From Rhodoferax sp. (GTDB lineage Bacteria; Pseudomonadota; Gammaproteobacteria; Burkholderiales; Burkholderiaceae_C), in the NCBI GenBank assembly GCA_030683195.1, contig JAUXQA010000226.1, positions 1 through 5,210 on the forward strand: 5,210 bases of DNA. Direction: 5' to 3'. A program made the position numbers and the translations under genes. Shown here piece by piece: positions 1-5,210 of the stretch; within the stretch, counting starts at the first letter, position 1, and each line of letters starts with the position of its first letter. The notes beneath the pieces were generated by a model. The model saw only the letters and a list, made by a program, of their open reading frames with translations, searched no databases and had not been told where the DNA came from.

Positions 1-257
1 TTCCGCACAGCTATGTTTATGTGGATCAGTACAGCGGCCAGATCGTGGGGATGCAGAATCGGCAGCACTTTGGCACTGCCAACCAGATCAACAATTGGCT
101 GCACCCGTTGCACGATGCGTCAATTGGCGGTCTGGGGCTGCGTCTGGCCGTTGCCTTCGCGGGCCTGGTTCCCATGGCGCTTTTCATCACCGGTTGGATG
201 CGTTGGCTTGCACGACGCAGGGCAAGAGTGCTGGACGAAAGCGCCCGCCAGCGGTGA
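1..257 (+). CDS. PepSY-associated TM domain protein, C-terminal fragment (5' truncated)
   Basis: This is the C-terminal end of a gene that enters from the left edge; the reading frame is open from base 3 and ends at TGA 255-257, leaving 84 visible residues. The segment YVDQYSGQIVG (residues 4-14 of the fragment) has the typical PepSY strand pattern of a V-D-x-x-(S/T)-G-x-(I/V)-x-G motif. It is followed by LHPLHD (33-38) and a single hydrophobic helix at about residues 45-69 (LRLAVAFAGLVPMALFITGW...), then an Arg-rich cytoplasmic tail (WLARRRARV). This order of PepSY strand, Leu-His motif, last membrane helix ending in TGW/TGl and basic tail matches the end of PepSY-associated TM proteins. These are inner-membrane proteins often found near TonB-dependent siderophore receptors and sometimes linked to ferric-siderophore reduction. 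Neither neighbour on the left nor the specific role can be seen here. The gene converges with the transporter gene to its right. The GTG at base 21 is internal, not the start. Confidence 0.8.
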   Translation, partial: PHSYVYVDQYSGQIVGMQNRQHFGTANQINNWLHPLHDASIGGLGLRLAVAFAGLVPMALFITGWMRWLARRRARVLDESARQR

Positions 258-316
258 GATTCTTACGGATTTGGTCTGGATTGACGCGCTGAAGCGAGGG
301 GTTGGGCCGCAGTGTG
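258..316. other. Short convergent intergenic gap, no clear terminator
   Basis: These 59 bp separate the stop codons of two convergent genes, the PepSY protein on the plus strand and the EamA transporter on the minus strand. A bidirectional terminator would be expected here, but I see only a three-pair stem (CGC...GCG near 284-295) and no GC-rich hairpin followed by a T-run on either strand. Termination may be Rho-dependent or lie inside the coding ends. No small gene is supported. Confidence 0.5.
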
Positions 317-1219
317 TCATGCAACTGTCTTCGGTTTGAACAAGCCGATGGACAGTGCCGTGCCGCACACAATGATGGCGCCGCACATCAGCATCCAGCT
401 TGAGACCACCTCGCCCAGAAATATCGTGCCATACACCACTGCAAACACCGGCACCACAAAGGTCACGGTGAGTGACTTGGCCGCGCCAATGCGCTCAATC
501 AGCCTGAAATACAGGATGTAGGCCACGCCCGTGCACAGCACACCCAGCGCCAGCAATGCTAGCCAGGCGCGTGCGCTGGGCAGGCTTTGCGGCCACAGCC
601 ACACGGTGGGCAGGGCCAGGCCCAGGGTGGCGCCCAGTTGGCTGCCCGTGGCGGTGACGAGCGAGGGCATGCCACCCAGATAACGTTTGGTGAAACTGGC
701 CGAGATGCCGTAGCACACGCAGGCCAGCAGGCAGGCCAGCACGGCCCAGCCGGTGGTCACGCCGGCGGCGTTGGGCTTGAAGCTGGCCTTGCCCGAGGCC
801 AGCAGCGCCACGCCCACAAAGCCGATCAACAAGCCCAAAATACGCAGACCATGAGGCCGGTCTTTCAGCCAGACCCAGGCCACCAGTGCGCCAAACAGGG
901 GTACAGTGGCATTGAGAATGGACGAGAGCCCCGTGCTGATGGACAGCAGCGCAAATGAAAACAGCGCAAATGGAATGCCGGAGTTCAGCAGGCCTACAAA
1001 AAACACCTTTTTCCAGTGCAGAACCAGTTGCGGCCCCAAGCCTTTGTAGAGCAGCAAAGGCAGCAAAAAAAGCGAGGCAATCGCCACCCGCACGCCGGCC
1101 GTGGGCAGGGCGCCAAATTCCACCGTGCCCAGGCGCATGAAGAGAAAAGACGAGCCCCACAGGGCGGCCAGCAGCAGGTATTCGGGGAGCCAGGCAGACG
1201 GGGGAGCGGTTGACTTCAA
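317..1219 (-). CDS. EamA/DMT-family inner-membrane transporter
   Basis: This 300-residue protein has the standard length and two-fold repeat of the drug/metabolite transporter (DMT) superfamily, EamA type. Hydrophobic segments at roughly 13-30, 38-57, 72-92, 98-118, 125-142, 156-173, 187-207, 219-237, 250-268 and 273-293 give ten predicted helices, in two EamA repeats (about 15-143 and 157-293). Family signatures visible are LLAALWGSSFLFMRLG in helix 1, the repeat-1 end ILNATVPLFGALVAWVWL, and the repeat-2 end VTFVVPVFAVVYGTIFLGE. Such proteins export or exchange small metabolites, amino acids or drugs, but the substrate cannot be predicted. The start is the TTG at 1217-1219. An in-frame TGA lies four codons upstream, and the next ATG (residue 28) would remove most of helix 1. 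The TTG overlaps the ogt stop as TTGA, with a weak GAAAG ribosome site six bases upstream (1226-1230), so translation is probably coupled to ogt. The function is sure only to family level. Confidence 0.9.
   Translation of the reverse strand: MKSTAPPSAWLPEYLLLAALWGSSFLFMRLGTVEFGALPTAGVRVAIASLFLLPLLLYKGLGPQLVLHWKKVFFVGLLNSGIPFALFSFALLSISTGLSSILNATVPLFGALVAWVWLKDRPHGLRILGLLIGFVGVALLASGKASFKPNAAGVTTGWAVLACLLACVCYGISASFTKRYLGGMPSLVTATGSQLGATLGLALPTVWLWPQSLPSARAWLALLALGVLCTGVAYILYFRLIERIGAAKSLTVTFVVPVFAVVYGTIFLGEVVSSWMLMCGAIIVCGTALSIGLFKPKTVA
1216..1219 (-). other. TTGA stop/start overlap coupling ogt to the transporter gene
   Basis: On the minus strand the four bases TTGA hold both the TTG start of the EamA transporter (1219-1217) and the TGA stop of ogt (1218-1216). 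Overlaps of this form are a usual sign of termination-reinitiation coupling within an operon. The rare TTG start and the weak ribosome site (GAAAG) suggest that the transporter is made at a lower level and depends on ribosomes finishing ogt. Confidence 0.75.
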
Positions 1220-1710
1220 TGCAAACTTTCAAGGTGAAGAAGGGCGATCTTGCGATCCAGCCCGCCAGCGTAACCGGTCAAGGCGCCGTTGGCCCCGATC
1301 ACGCGATGGCAGGGCACGATGATGCTCAAGGGGTTGCGCCCAACGGCCCCGCCCACGGCCCGTACGGCGGCAGGGCGTCCGATGTCGGTGCTGATAGCGC
1401 CATAGCTGCGGGTCGCACCCGCGGGAATGTTCAGCAGCGCACGCCAGACATCTTGCTGAAAAGCCGTGCCGTTGCTCAAGTCCAGCGGCAAATCAAAGGC
1501 AGTGCGTTGCCCTGCGAAGTACTCGTCGAGTTGGGCGCGGGCTATTTTGGCCACCGGGTGGTCCGGGGATTCGGGCCAAGCCGAACCGTCTGGCTGGTGG
1601 CGCTGGCCGTCAAACCAGAGGCCGCAGATGGCGTCATGGGAGATTGCCAGGACGATGGGCCCCAGCGGGCTGCTGTGGCGTGTTTGAACAGTGTGGGGAG
1701 AGTGTTTCAT
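1216..1710 (-). CDS. ogt: Methylated-DNA--[protein]-cysteine S-methyltransferase (O6-alkylguanine-DNA alkyltransferase)
   Basis: This 164-residue protein removes alkyl groups from O6-alkylguanine (and O4-alkylthymine) in DNA by irreversible transfer to its own cysteine. The active-site motif PCHRVIG is at residues 133-139, with C134 the acceptor and H135 its partner. The recognition-helix segment RAVGGAVGRNP (117-127) contains the arginine finger R117 and the conserved N126. Y103 in the SYG motif and E161 near the C terminus match the Tyr and the hinge Glu of the human MGMT active site. The N-terminal about 75 residues form the ribonuclease-H-like domain (SPLGPIVLAI..., and AQLDEYFAGQRTAFDLPLDL). 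Length is typical of stand-alone Ogt enzymes. The ATG at 1708-1710 is supported by an AGAAGG ribosome site nine bases upstream. The gene lies 41 bp after the Ada/AlkA gene and overlaps the transporter gene by four bases, so it is the middle gene of a likely alkylation-repair operon. Confidence 0.95.
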   Translation of the reverse strand: MKHSPHTVQTRHSSPLGPIVLAISHDAICGLWFDGQRHQPDGSAWPESPDHPVAKIARAQLDEYFAGQRTAFDLPLDLSNGTAFQQDVWRALLNIPAGATRSYGAISTDIGRPAAVRAVGGAVGRNPLSIIVPCHRVIGANGALTGYAGGLDRKIALLHLESLH

Positions 1711-1719
1711 GCTAAATGG

Positions 1720-1725
1720 CCTTCT
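1720..1725 (-). promoter_or_regulatory. Ribosome binding site of ogt
   Basis: AGAAGG on the minus strand, nine bases before the ATG of ogt, is a reasonable Shine-Dalgarno match. It supports the ATG at 1710 as the start and shows that ogt can be initiated independently of the upstream gene. Confidence 0.6.
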
Positions 1726-1751
1726 AGCCGTCGTTTCATAAGGGTTTGTTG

Positions 1752-3305
1752 CTATATTTTTGGATTAATTTCAGGAGCAATGGGTGGCGTTGCCGGAGTT
1801 GCCGCCCAAGCCCGAATCACCGCATAGCTGCGCCACGGGCGCCAGGCTTGGGATGCAGCCGTGGCTTCTTTGGCCGGGTGTTTGGCGTCTCTGACACCCA
1901 GTGCCTTCTGCAAGGCGACATCACCCGCCACAAAGGCATCGGGCCAGCGTAGCGCCCGCATGGCAATGTACTGGGCGGTCCAGTCGCCCACCCCTGGCAG
2001 AGCCAGCAGGTTGGCCAGGGTTGCGGGCACATCGGCTCCGGCGTGCAAGTGCAAGTGGCCGCCCAAGACGGCATTGGCCAGGCCCTGAATCGCGGCTTGG
2101 CGTTGCTTGACGATGCCGAGTTGTCCCAACTCATCGCCGCTGGCCTCTGCCAGCGCAGCCGGTCTGGGGAACAAGCGGTTCAAGCCGGCAATCGGGGTGT
2201 CAACCGGTTCCCCAAACCGCGCCACCAGCCGCGACGCCAGGGTGCGCGCAGCGGCGACCGTAACTTGTTGGCCCAGCACGGCACGCACCGCCAGCTCAAA
2301 GCCATCCAGCGTGCCCGGCACGCGCAAGCCATCACCCAATGGAAAGTGCGTGTGCAGCAGGTGGTTGATGGCCTGCGGATCGGCGTCCAGGTCCAGCATG
2401 GCCCGCACACCCGCCATCACGCCGGGCAAGACTTCACGCAGCGAGTCGCTCAGGCGCAGGTCTACCTGGTGGCGGGCCACGTCAAAGCGCGCGACCAGCC
2501 AGCCGGTCGTATGCACCGCACCCTGCTGCACGGCCAGGGTCTTGCTCAGGCACAAGTTTTCCGGGGTGGCGCTCACCACCTCCAGACCGTGGATCTGGCG
2601 GGTGGCAAAAAACTGCAGCATGGCCTGCGCGTCATACGGTGGCCTATACGCCAGCCTGACCTGAATGCCGTCGCCGCCAGGCGTCGGACCGCTTTTGCGC
2701 AGGCCGGTCGGATTCAGGCCATAGGCTTGGACAAACGCGGCATTGAAGCGCCGCACACTGGCAAAGCCGCTCAAGGTGGCCACTTGCGTGACTGCAAGCG
2801 GGGTGTCGGTCAGCAGTTGTTTGGCGCGCAGCAGGCGTTGGGTTTGCAAGTACTCCAGCGGCGAGACACCAAACTCGGCGTTGAAGATTCGCCGCACATG
2901 GCGGTCGCTCACGCCCAGTCGCAGTGCCAGTTGGTGCACGGTCGGTATGCCCGGACCCCACGCCTCGGGGGCCTCCAGCAGGCGCGCCGCCTGCAACGCC
3001 AGAATGCTGGAAGCATCCTGCATTGACCACACTCGGGATTCCGGGCCGGAGGCCAGTGCCGGGGTGCGGGGGGCCAGTTCCGGGCGGCAACGCAGGCAGG
3101 GGCGAAAGCCGGCCTGCTCGGCTTGGGCAGCGTAGGCAAAGAACCGGCAGTTTTCGCGCTTGGGGGTGCGCACGCGGCACACAGGACGGCAGTAAATGCG
3201 GGTGGAGGTGACCCCGGTAAAGAAGCAGCCGTCAAATCGCGCGTCACGCGACTTGAAGGCGAGGTAACACGCATCGTCATCGGGCGGGGTCTGTGAGGGG
3301 GCCAT
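1752..3305 (-). CDS. alkA: Ada-AlkA fusion: methyl-sensing AraC-type regulator / DNA-3-methyladenine glycosylase II
   Basis: This 517-residue fusion combines a damage sensor/regulator with a base-excision enzyme. Residues about 12-77 form the Ada zinc domain: C39 and C43 (YCRPVC) and C70 and C73 (RPCLRC) match E. coli Ada C38, C42, C69 and C72. C39 is thus the expected acceptor of methyl from methylphosphotriesters. Residues about 96-205 are an AraC-type domain with two helix-turn-helices (about 123-149 and 171-203). Residues about 214-325 resemble the AlkA N-terminal domain. Residues about 335-500 are a HhH-GPD glycosylase with the hairpin LLALPGVGDWTAQYIAMRAL (433-452), catalytic Asp D462 in GDVALQKAL, and the closing motif WRPWRSYA (488-495). 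It excises 3-methyladenine and related alkylated bases. There is no C-terminal O6-methylguanine domain; ogt next door supplies it. I chose the ATG at 3303-3305 because it gives the usual short leader before the Ada domain. An ATG at 3459-3461 would add 52 Arg-rich, low-complexity-looking residues and reach into the start of the divergent gene. No strong ribosome site precedes 3305. The gene probably heads the operon with ogt and the transporter. Confidence 0.93.
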   Translation of the reverse strand: MAPSQTPPDDDACYLAFKSRDARFDGCFFTGVTSTRIYCRPVCRVRTPKRENCRFFAYAAQAEQAGFRPCLRCRPELAPRTPALASGPESRVWSMQDASSILALQAARLLEAPEAWGPGIPTVHQLALRLGVSDRHVRRIFNAEFGVSPLEYLQTQRLLRAKQLLTDTPLAVTQVATLSGFASVRRFNAAFVQAYGLNPTGLRKSGPTPGGDGIQVRLAYRPPYDAQAMLQFFATRQIHGLEVVSATPENLCLSKTLAVQQGAVHTTGWLVARFDVARHQVDLRLSDSLREVLPGVMAGVRAMLDLDADPQAINHLLHTHFPLGDGLRVPGTLDGFELAVRAVLGQQVTVAAARTLASRLVARFGEPVDTPIAGLNRLFPRPAALAEASGDELGQLGIVKQRQAAIQGLANAVLGGHLHLHAGADVPATLANLLALPGVGDWTAQYIAMRALRWPDAFVAGDVALQKALGVRDAKHPAKEATAASQAWRPWRSYAVIRAWAATPATPPIAPEINPKI

Positions 3306-3333
3306 GCGGTTGATGATAAGCGTGGGCGGGGCT

Positions 3334-3341
3334 CGCGCTTT
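3334..3341 (-). promoter_or_regulatory. Ada-box-like octamer upstream of the Ada-AlkA gene
   Basis: The minus strand reads AAAGCGCG, 28 bases before the ATG of the Ada/AlkA gene. It matches seven of eight bases of the octamer AAAGCGCA found in the E. coli ada promoter, and with the next base (A) eight of nine positions of AAAGCGCAA. The gene it precedes encodes an Ada-type regulator, so methylation-dependent autoregulation is plausible. The site is short and could be a chance match, and the AAT A-box part is absent. No clear -35/-10 pair is placed beside it. Confidence 0.3.
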
Positions 3342-3381
3342 GGGTGAATCCAGCCGTTTTCGGACATGTCCCGCAGTCGAT

Positions 3382-3409
3382 TTGGCGCCTGGTGATGGAC
3401 GCTTACACT
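3382..3409 (+). promoter_or_regulatory. Candidate sigma-70 promoter for the SpdSyn-like gene
   Basis: TTGGCG (3382-3387) and TACACT (3404-3409) are separated by 16 bases, and each matches four of six consensus positions (TTGACA / TATAAT). Transcription would begin near 3416, giving a leader of about 44 bases before the ATG at 3460. It is the best plus-strand candidate in the gap, found by eye only. Confidence 0.4.
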
Positions 3410-3459
3410 CCGAGCGGTGCCGAGGGGCCACTCTCTTCAGCCCATCACACCCAAATAAC

Positions 3460-5210
3460 ATGATGAAAATTGACTTGCGCCTGGCCGTGCATTACGGACT
3501 GACCATTTTCTTGAGCGCTTTCTTGCTGTTTCAGGTCCAGCCGCTCATTGGCAAGATGATCTTGCCCTGGTTTGGGGGTTCGGCGGCGGTGTGGACGACT
3601 TGCATGCTGTTTTTTCAGTTGGTGCTGTTGCTGGGTTACTTTTATTCCCACTGGGTGGTGCGCCACCTCACGCCGGCGCGCCAAAGCTTGGTGCACGGCA
3701 GCCTGTTATTGATCAGCCTGCTGCTCATTCCCATTGCGCCGAGTCTCGACTGGAAGCCCACTGGTGCCGAAAACCCGACGCTGTTGATTCTGGGCTTGCT
3801 CACGGTGTCCATCGGCGTGCCTTATTTTGTGCTGTCTACTACGGGCCCCTTGTTGCAGGCCTGGTTCGCCCGGGAACGGTTCGGCCAGGTGCCCTACCGC
3901 CTGTTTGCACTCTCCAACTTTGGTTCCATGCTGGCCCTGCTCGCTTATCCGGTGGCGGTGGAGCCGGTGTTTCCGACGGTGTGGCAGTCTTACCTGTGGT
4001 CGGGCTTGTATGCCTGTTTTGTCGTGGCCTGCGGGCTGCTGGCGTGGCGCGGTCGCCGGGGTGAACGCCTGGTGGTCCAGCACGATGACAGCGCGCCAGC
4101 CCCGCGCTGGACAGACAAGCTGCTCTGGGCCGCATTGGCCGCCTGCCCCTCGATCCTGATGGTGGCCGACACCAGCTTTCTCACCACCAACATTGCACCC
4201 ATCCCCATGATCTGGGTGGCACCTTTGGCGCTCTACTTGCTGTCGTTCATTTTGAGTTACGAGCGTCGGGGGTGGTACCAGCGCAAGGTGTTCCTGCCCC
4301 TGCTGGTGGTGGGCCTGGGCGCGCTGGCTTACTTGCCCACGATGGGCATCAACGACCTGCCGCTGGCTCTGTCCATGGGCATCAACCTGACTGCCTTCTT
4401 TGCAGCCTGCATGGTGTGCCATGGTGAGTTGGCGCGCTTGCAGCCGCATCCCACCCACTTGACGGGTTATTACCTGATGCTCTCGGTGGGCGGTGTGGCA
4501 GGGGGCTTTTTTGTGGGTGTGGTGGCACCGTATTGCTTCAACAGCAATTACGAGTTGTCCATCGGCATTGTGCTCACCGGGCTGGTGGCGGCCGTGGCCA
4601 TCATCCCGAACACCCGGTTTTCAACGCCGGCCAGGCGCCAGGCGAGTGTGGCGTTCACCGTGGTTGTGTTGTTGGCGCTGTCGTGGATTCGGGTGGGTGA
4701 CCATCTGGGCGAAACCAGCGGCTCAGAGGTCACACAACGCAATTTTTATGGCACCTTGCAAGTGTTCAATGACGTGGAGGACGGTTACAGGTCCATGTTT
4801 CATGGGCAAATCACCCATGGCCGCCAGTACACCGCGCCCGACAAGCTCGATCTGCCCACCACCTACTACAGCCCTGAAGGCGGTGCTGGCAAGGCCCTGA
4901 TGGTCAAGTCTGCTCAGGGGCCCCTTAGGGTGGGTGTGATTGGCCTGGGCGTGGGGACGCTGGTGAGCTATGGCCGCAAAGACGATTACTTTCGTCTCTA
5001 CGAGATTGATCCGCTGGTGATTGATATCGCTAAAAAGCACTTCAGCTACCTGTCGCGTACGGCGGCCACCACCGAGATCGTTTTGGGTGATGCCCGCTTG
5101 CAGCTCGAAGCGGAGCCGGATCAAAAGTTTGATGTGCTGGTGCTGGATGCGTTCTCGGGCGACTCGGTGCCGATTCATCTGCTGACCCGTGAGGCCTTTG
5201 CCCAGTATTT
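3460..5210 (+). CDS. Fused polytopic membrane protein / spermidine-synthase-like protein (3' truncated)
   Basis: An open frame runs from ATG 3460 off the right edge, with 583 complete codons visible and no stop. Residues about 1-410 are very hydrophobic, with roughly 12-13 membrane segments. They include the family-typical opening FQVQPLIGKMILPWFGG (23-39) followed by SAAVWTTCMLFFQ, and the central block NIAPIPMIWVAPLALYLLSF (244-263). From about 428 (NFYGTL) a soluble Rossmann domain of the spermidine synthase fold begins. It has HGQITHGRQ (448-456), a nucleotide-binding loop GLGVGT (495-500), YEIDP (514-518) with the expected ribose-binding acid, GDARL (543-547) and VLDAFSGDS (561-569). This layout matches the group annotated as 'fused MFS/spermidine synthase'. 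The domain should bind an S-adenosyl compound at the membrane; the true substrate is unknown. The canonical putrescine-contact motifs are not recognisable. ATG 3460 and ATG 3463 are adjacent, and neither has a clear ribosome site. In-frame starts upstream (for example TTG 3382 and ATG 3304) would run into the promoter gap or the repair gene. Confidence 0.88.
   Translation, partial: MMKIDLRLAVHYGLTIFLSAFLLFQVQPLIGKMILPWFGGSAAVWTTCMLFFQLVLLLGYFYSHWVVRHLTPARQSLVHGSLLLISLLLIPIAPSLDWKPTGAENPTLLILGLLTVSIGVPYFVLSTTGPLLQAWFARERFGQVPYRLFALSNFGSMLALLAYPVAVEPVFPTVWQSYLWSGLYACFVVACGLLAWRGRRGERLVVQHDDSAPAPRWTDKLLWAALAACPSILMVADTSFLTTNIAPIPMIWVAPLALYLLSFILSYERRGWYQRKVFLPLLVVGLGALAYLPTMGINDLPLALSMGINLTAFFAACMVCHGELARLQPHPTHLTGYYLMLSVGGVAGGFFVGVVAPYCFNSNYELSIGIVLTGLVAAVAIIPNTRFSTPARRQASVAFTVVVLLALSWIRVGDHLGETSGSEVTQRNFYGTLQVFNDVEDGYRSMFHGQITHGRQYTAPDKLDLPTTYYSPEGGAGKALMVKSAQGPLRVGVIGLGVGTLVSYGRKDDYFRLYEIDPLVIDIAKKHFSYLSRTAATTEIVLGDARLQLEAEPDQKFDVLVLDAFSGDSVPIHLLTREAFAQY

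Larger units (their letters stand above)
3306..3459. promoter_or_regulatory. Divergent intergenic region between the repair operon and the SpdSyn-like gene
   Basis: These 154 bp separate two divergent genes and must hold both promoters unless one lies inside a coding region. A plus-strand promoter candidate and an Ada-box-like site are listed separately. On the minus strand, TATCAT (3318-3313) is a possible -10 element, but it is only seven bases from the ATG at 3305 and has no matched -35, so transcription from it would be nearly leaderless. An imperfect inverted repeat (AGCGTG ... CGCGCT, 3319-3339, one G-T pair, 9-base loop) overlaps the Ada-box-like site. Confidence 0.6.

Noticed and set aside
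258..316. Possible bidirectional terminator between the convergent genes
   Set aside because: Only a three-pair stem is visible, and no T-run follows on either strand.
947..972. Direct repeat of CAGCGCAAATG at a 15-base spacing
   Set aside because: It lies inside the transporter gene and encodes a repeated Phe-Ala-Leu pattern in a membrane helix (FALFSFALL). Low-complexity membrane codons explain it.
495..1232. A 245-residue minus-strand frame starting from an ATG just upstream of the transporter start
   Set aside because: It is another frame of the same strand, with no membrane helices and a His/Arg/Ala-rich sequence. The EamA frame accounts for the region.
1210..1827. A 205-residue plus-strand open frame antisense to ogt
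   Set aside because: The ogt frame on the other strand has a complete active site and a ribosome site. The antisense frame has no recognisable features and runs past both gene ends.
2043..3026. A 327-residue plus-strand open frame antisense to the Ada/AlkA gene
   Set aside because: It is Gln/Arg/His/Ala-rich with no motif or hydrophobic pattern, and it lies opposite a gene with clear domains. Long antisense frames are common in GC-rich coding DNA.
3306..3461. N-terminal extension of the Ada/AlkA protein to an ATG at 3459-3461, giving 569 residues
   Set aside because: The extra 52 residues are Arg/Pro/Ser-rich with no domain, and they cover the whole divergent promoter region and overlap the start of the next gene. 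The ATG at 3303-3305 gives the normal distance to the Ada zinc domain.
3706..4458. A 250-residue minus-strand open frame opposite the membrane part of the SpdSyn-like gene
   Set aside because: It is a Gln/His/Arg-rich translation typical of the reverse complement of membrane-protein codons. The plus frame has clear family motifs and is uninterrupted for 583 codons.

Overview
The window is GC-rich, densely coding DNA. Protein style and codon use suggest a betaproteobacterium of the order Burkholderiales, probably a Comamonadaceae-like genome such as Rhodoferax or Polaromonas. That placement is inferred from the character of the proteins, not from a marker gene. Nothing looks like a mobile element, phage, CRISPR array or RNA gene. 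Almost every base falls in one of five genes, two of which are cut by the window edges.

Layout from left to right. (1) Bases 1-257, plus strand: the last 84 residues of a PepSY-associated transmembrane protein. (2) A 59-bp convergent gap with no convincing terminator. (3) Bases 3305 down to 317, minus strand: a compact three-gene run read in the order Ada/AlkA fusion glycosylase, O6-alkylguanine-DNA alkyltransferase (ogt), EamA/DMT-type membrane transporter. The first two genes are 41 bp apart. The second and third overlap by four bases (TTGA), which suggests one transcript and translational coupling. (4) A divergent intergenic region, 3306-3459, with a plausible sigma-70 promoter for the right-hand gene and an Ada-box-like octamer upstream of the repair operon. 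(5) Bases 3460-5210, plus strand: a large polytopic membrane protein fused to a spermidine-synthase-like Rossmann domain, truncated at the right edge.

The centre of the window is an alkylation-damage module. The first protein carries the Ada methyl-sensing zinc domain (four Cys), an AraC-type DNA-binding domain and a complete AlkA-type 3-methyladenine glycosylase. The second supplies the O6-methylguanine suicide methyltransferase that E. coli Ada carries as its own C-terminal domain. Together they cover sensing and regulation, base excision and direct reversal. The coupled EamA transporter is the least expected member. Its substrate cannot be read from sequence, and a role in the alkylation response is only inferred from gene position.

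I found no clearly novel system. The points most worth a second look are the transporter coupled to the repair genes, the Ada-box-like site, and the fused spermidine-synthase-like protein, which lacks recognisable canonical putrescine-binding motifs in the part visible here.
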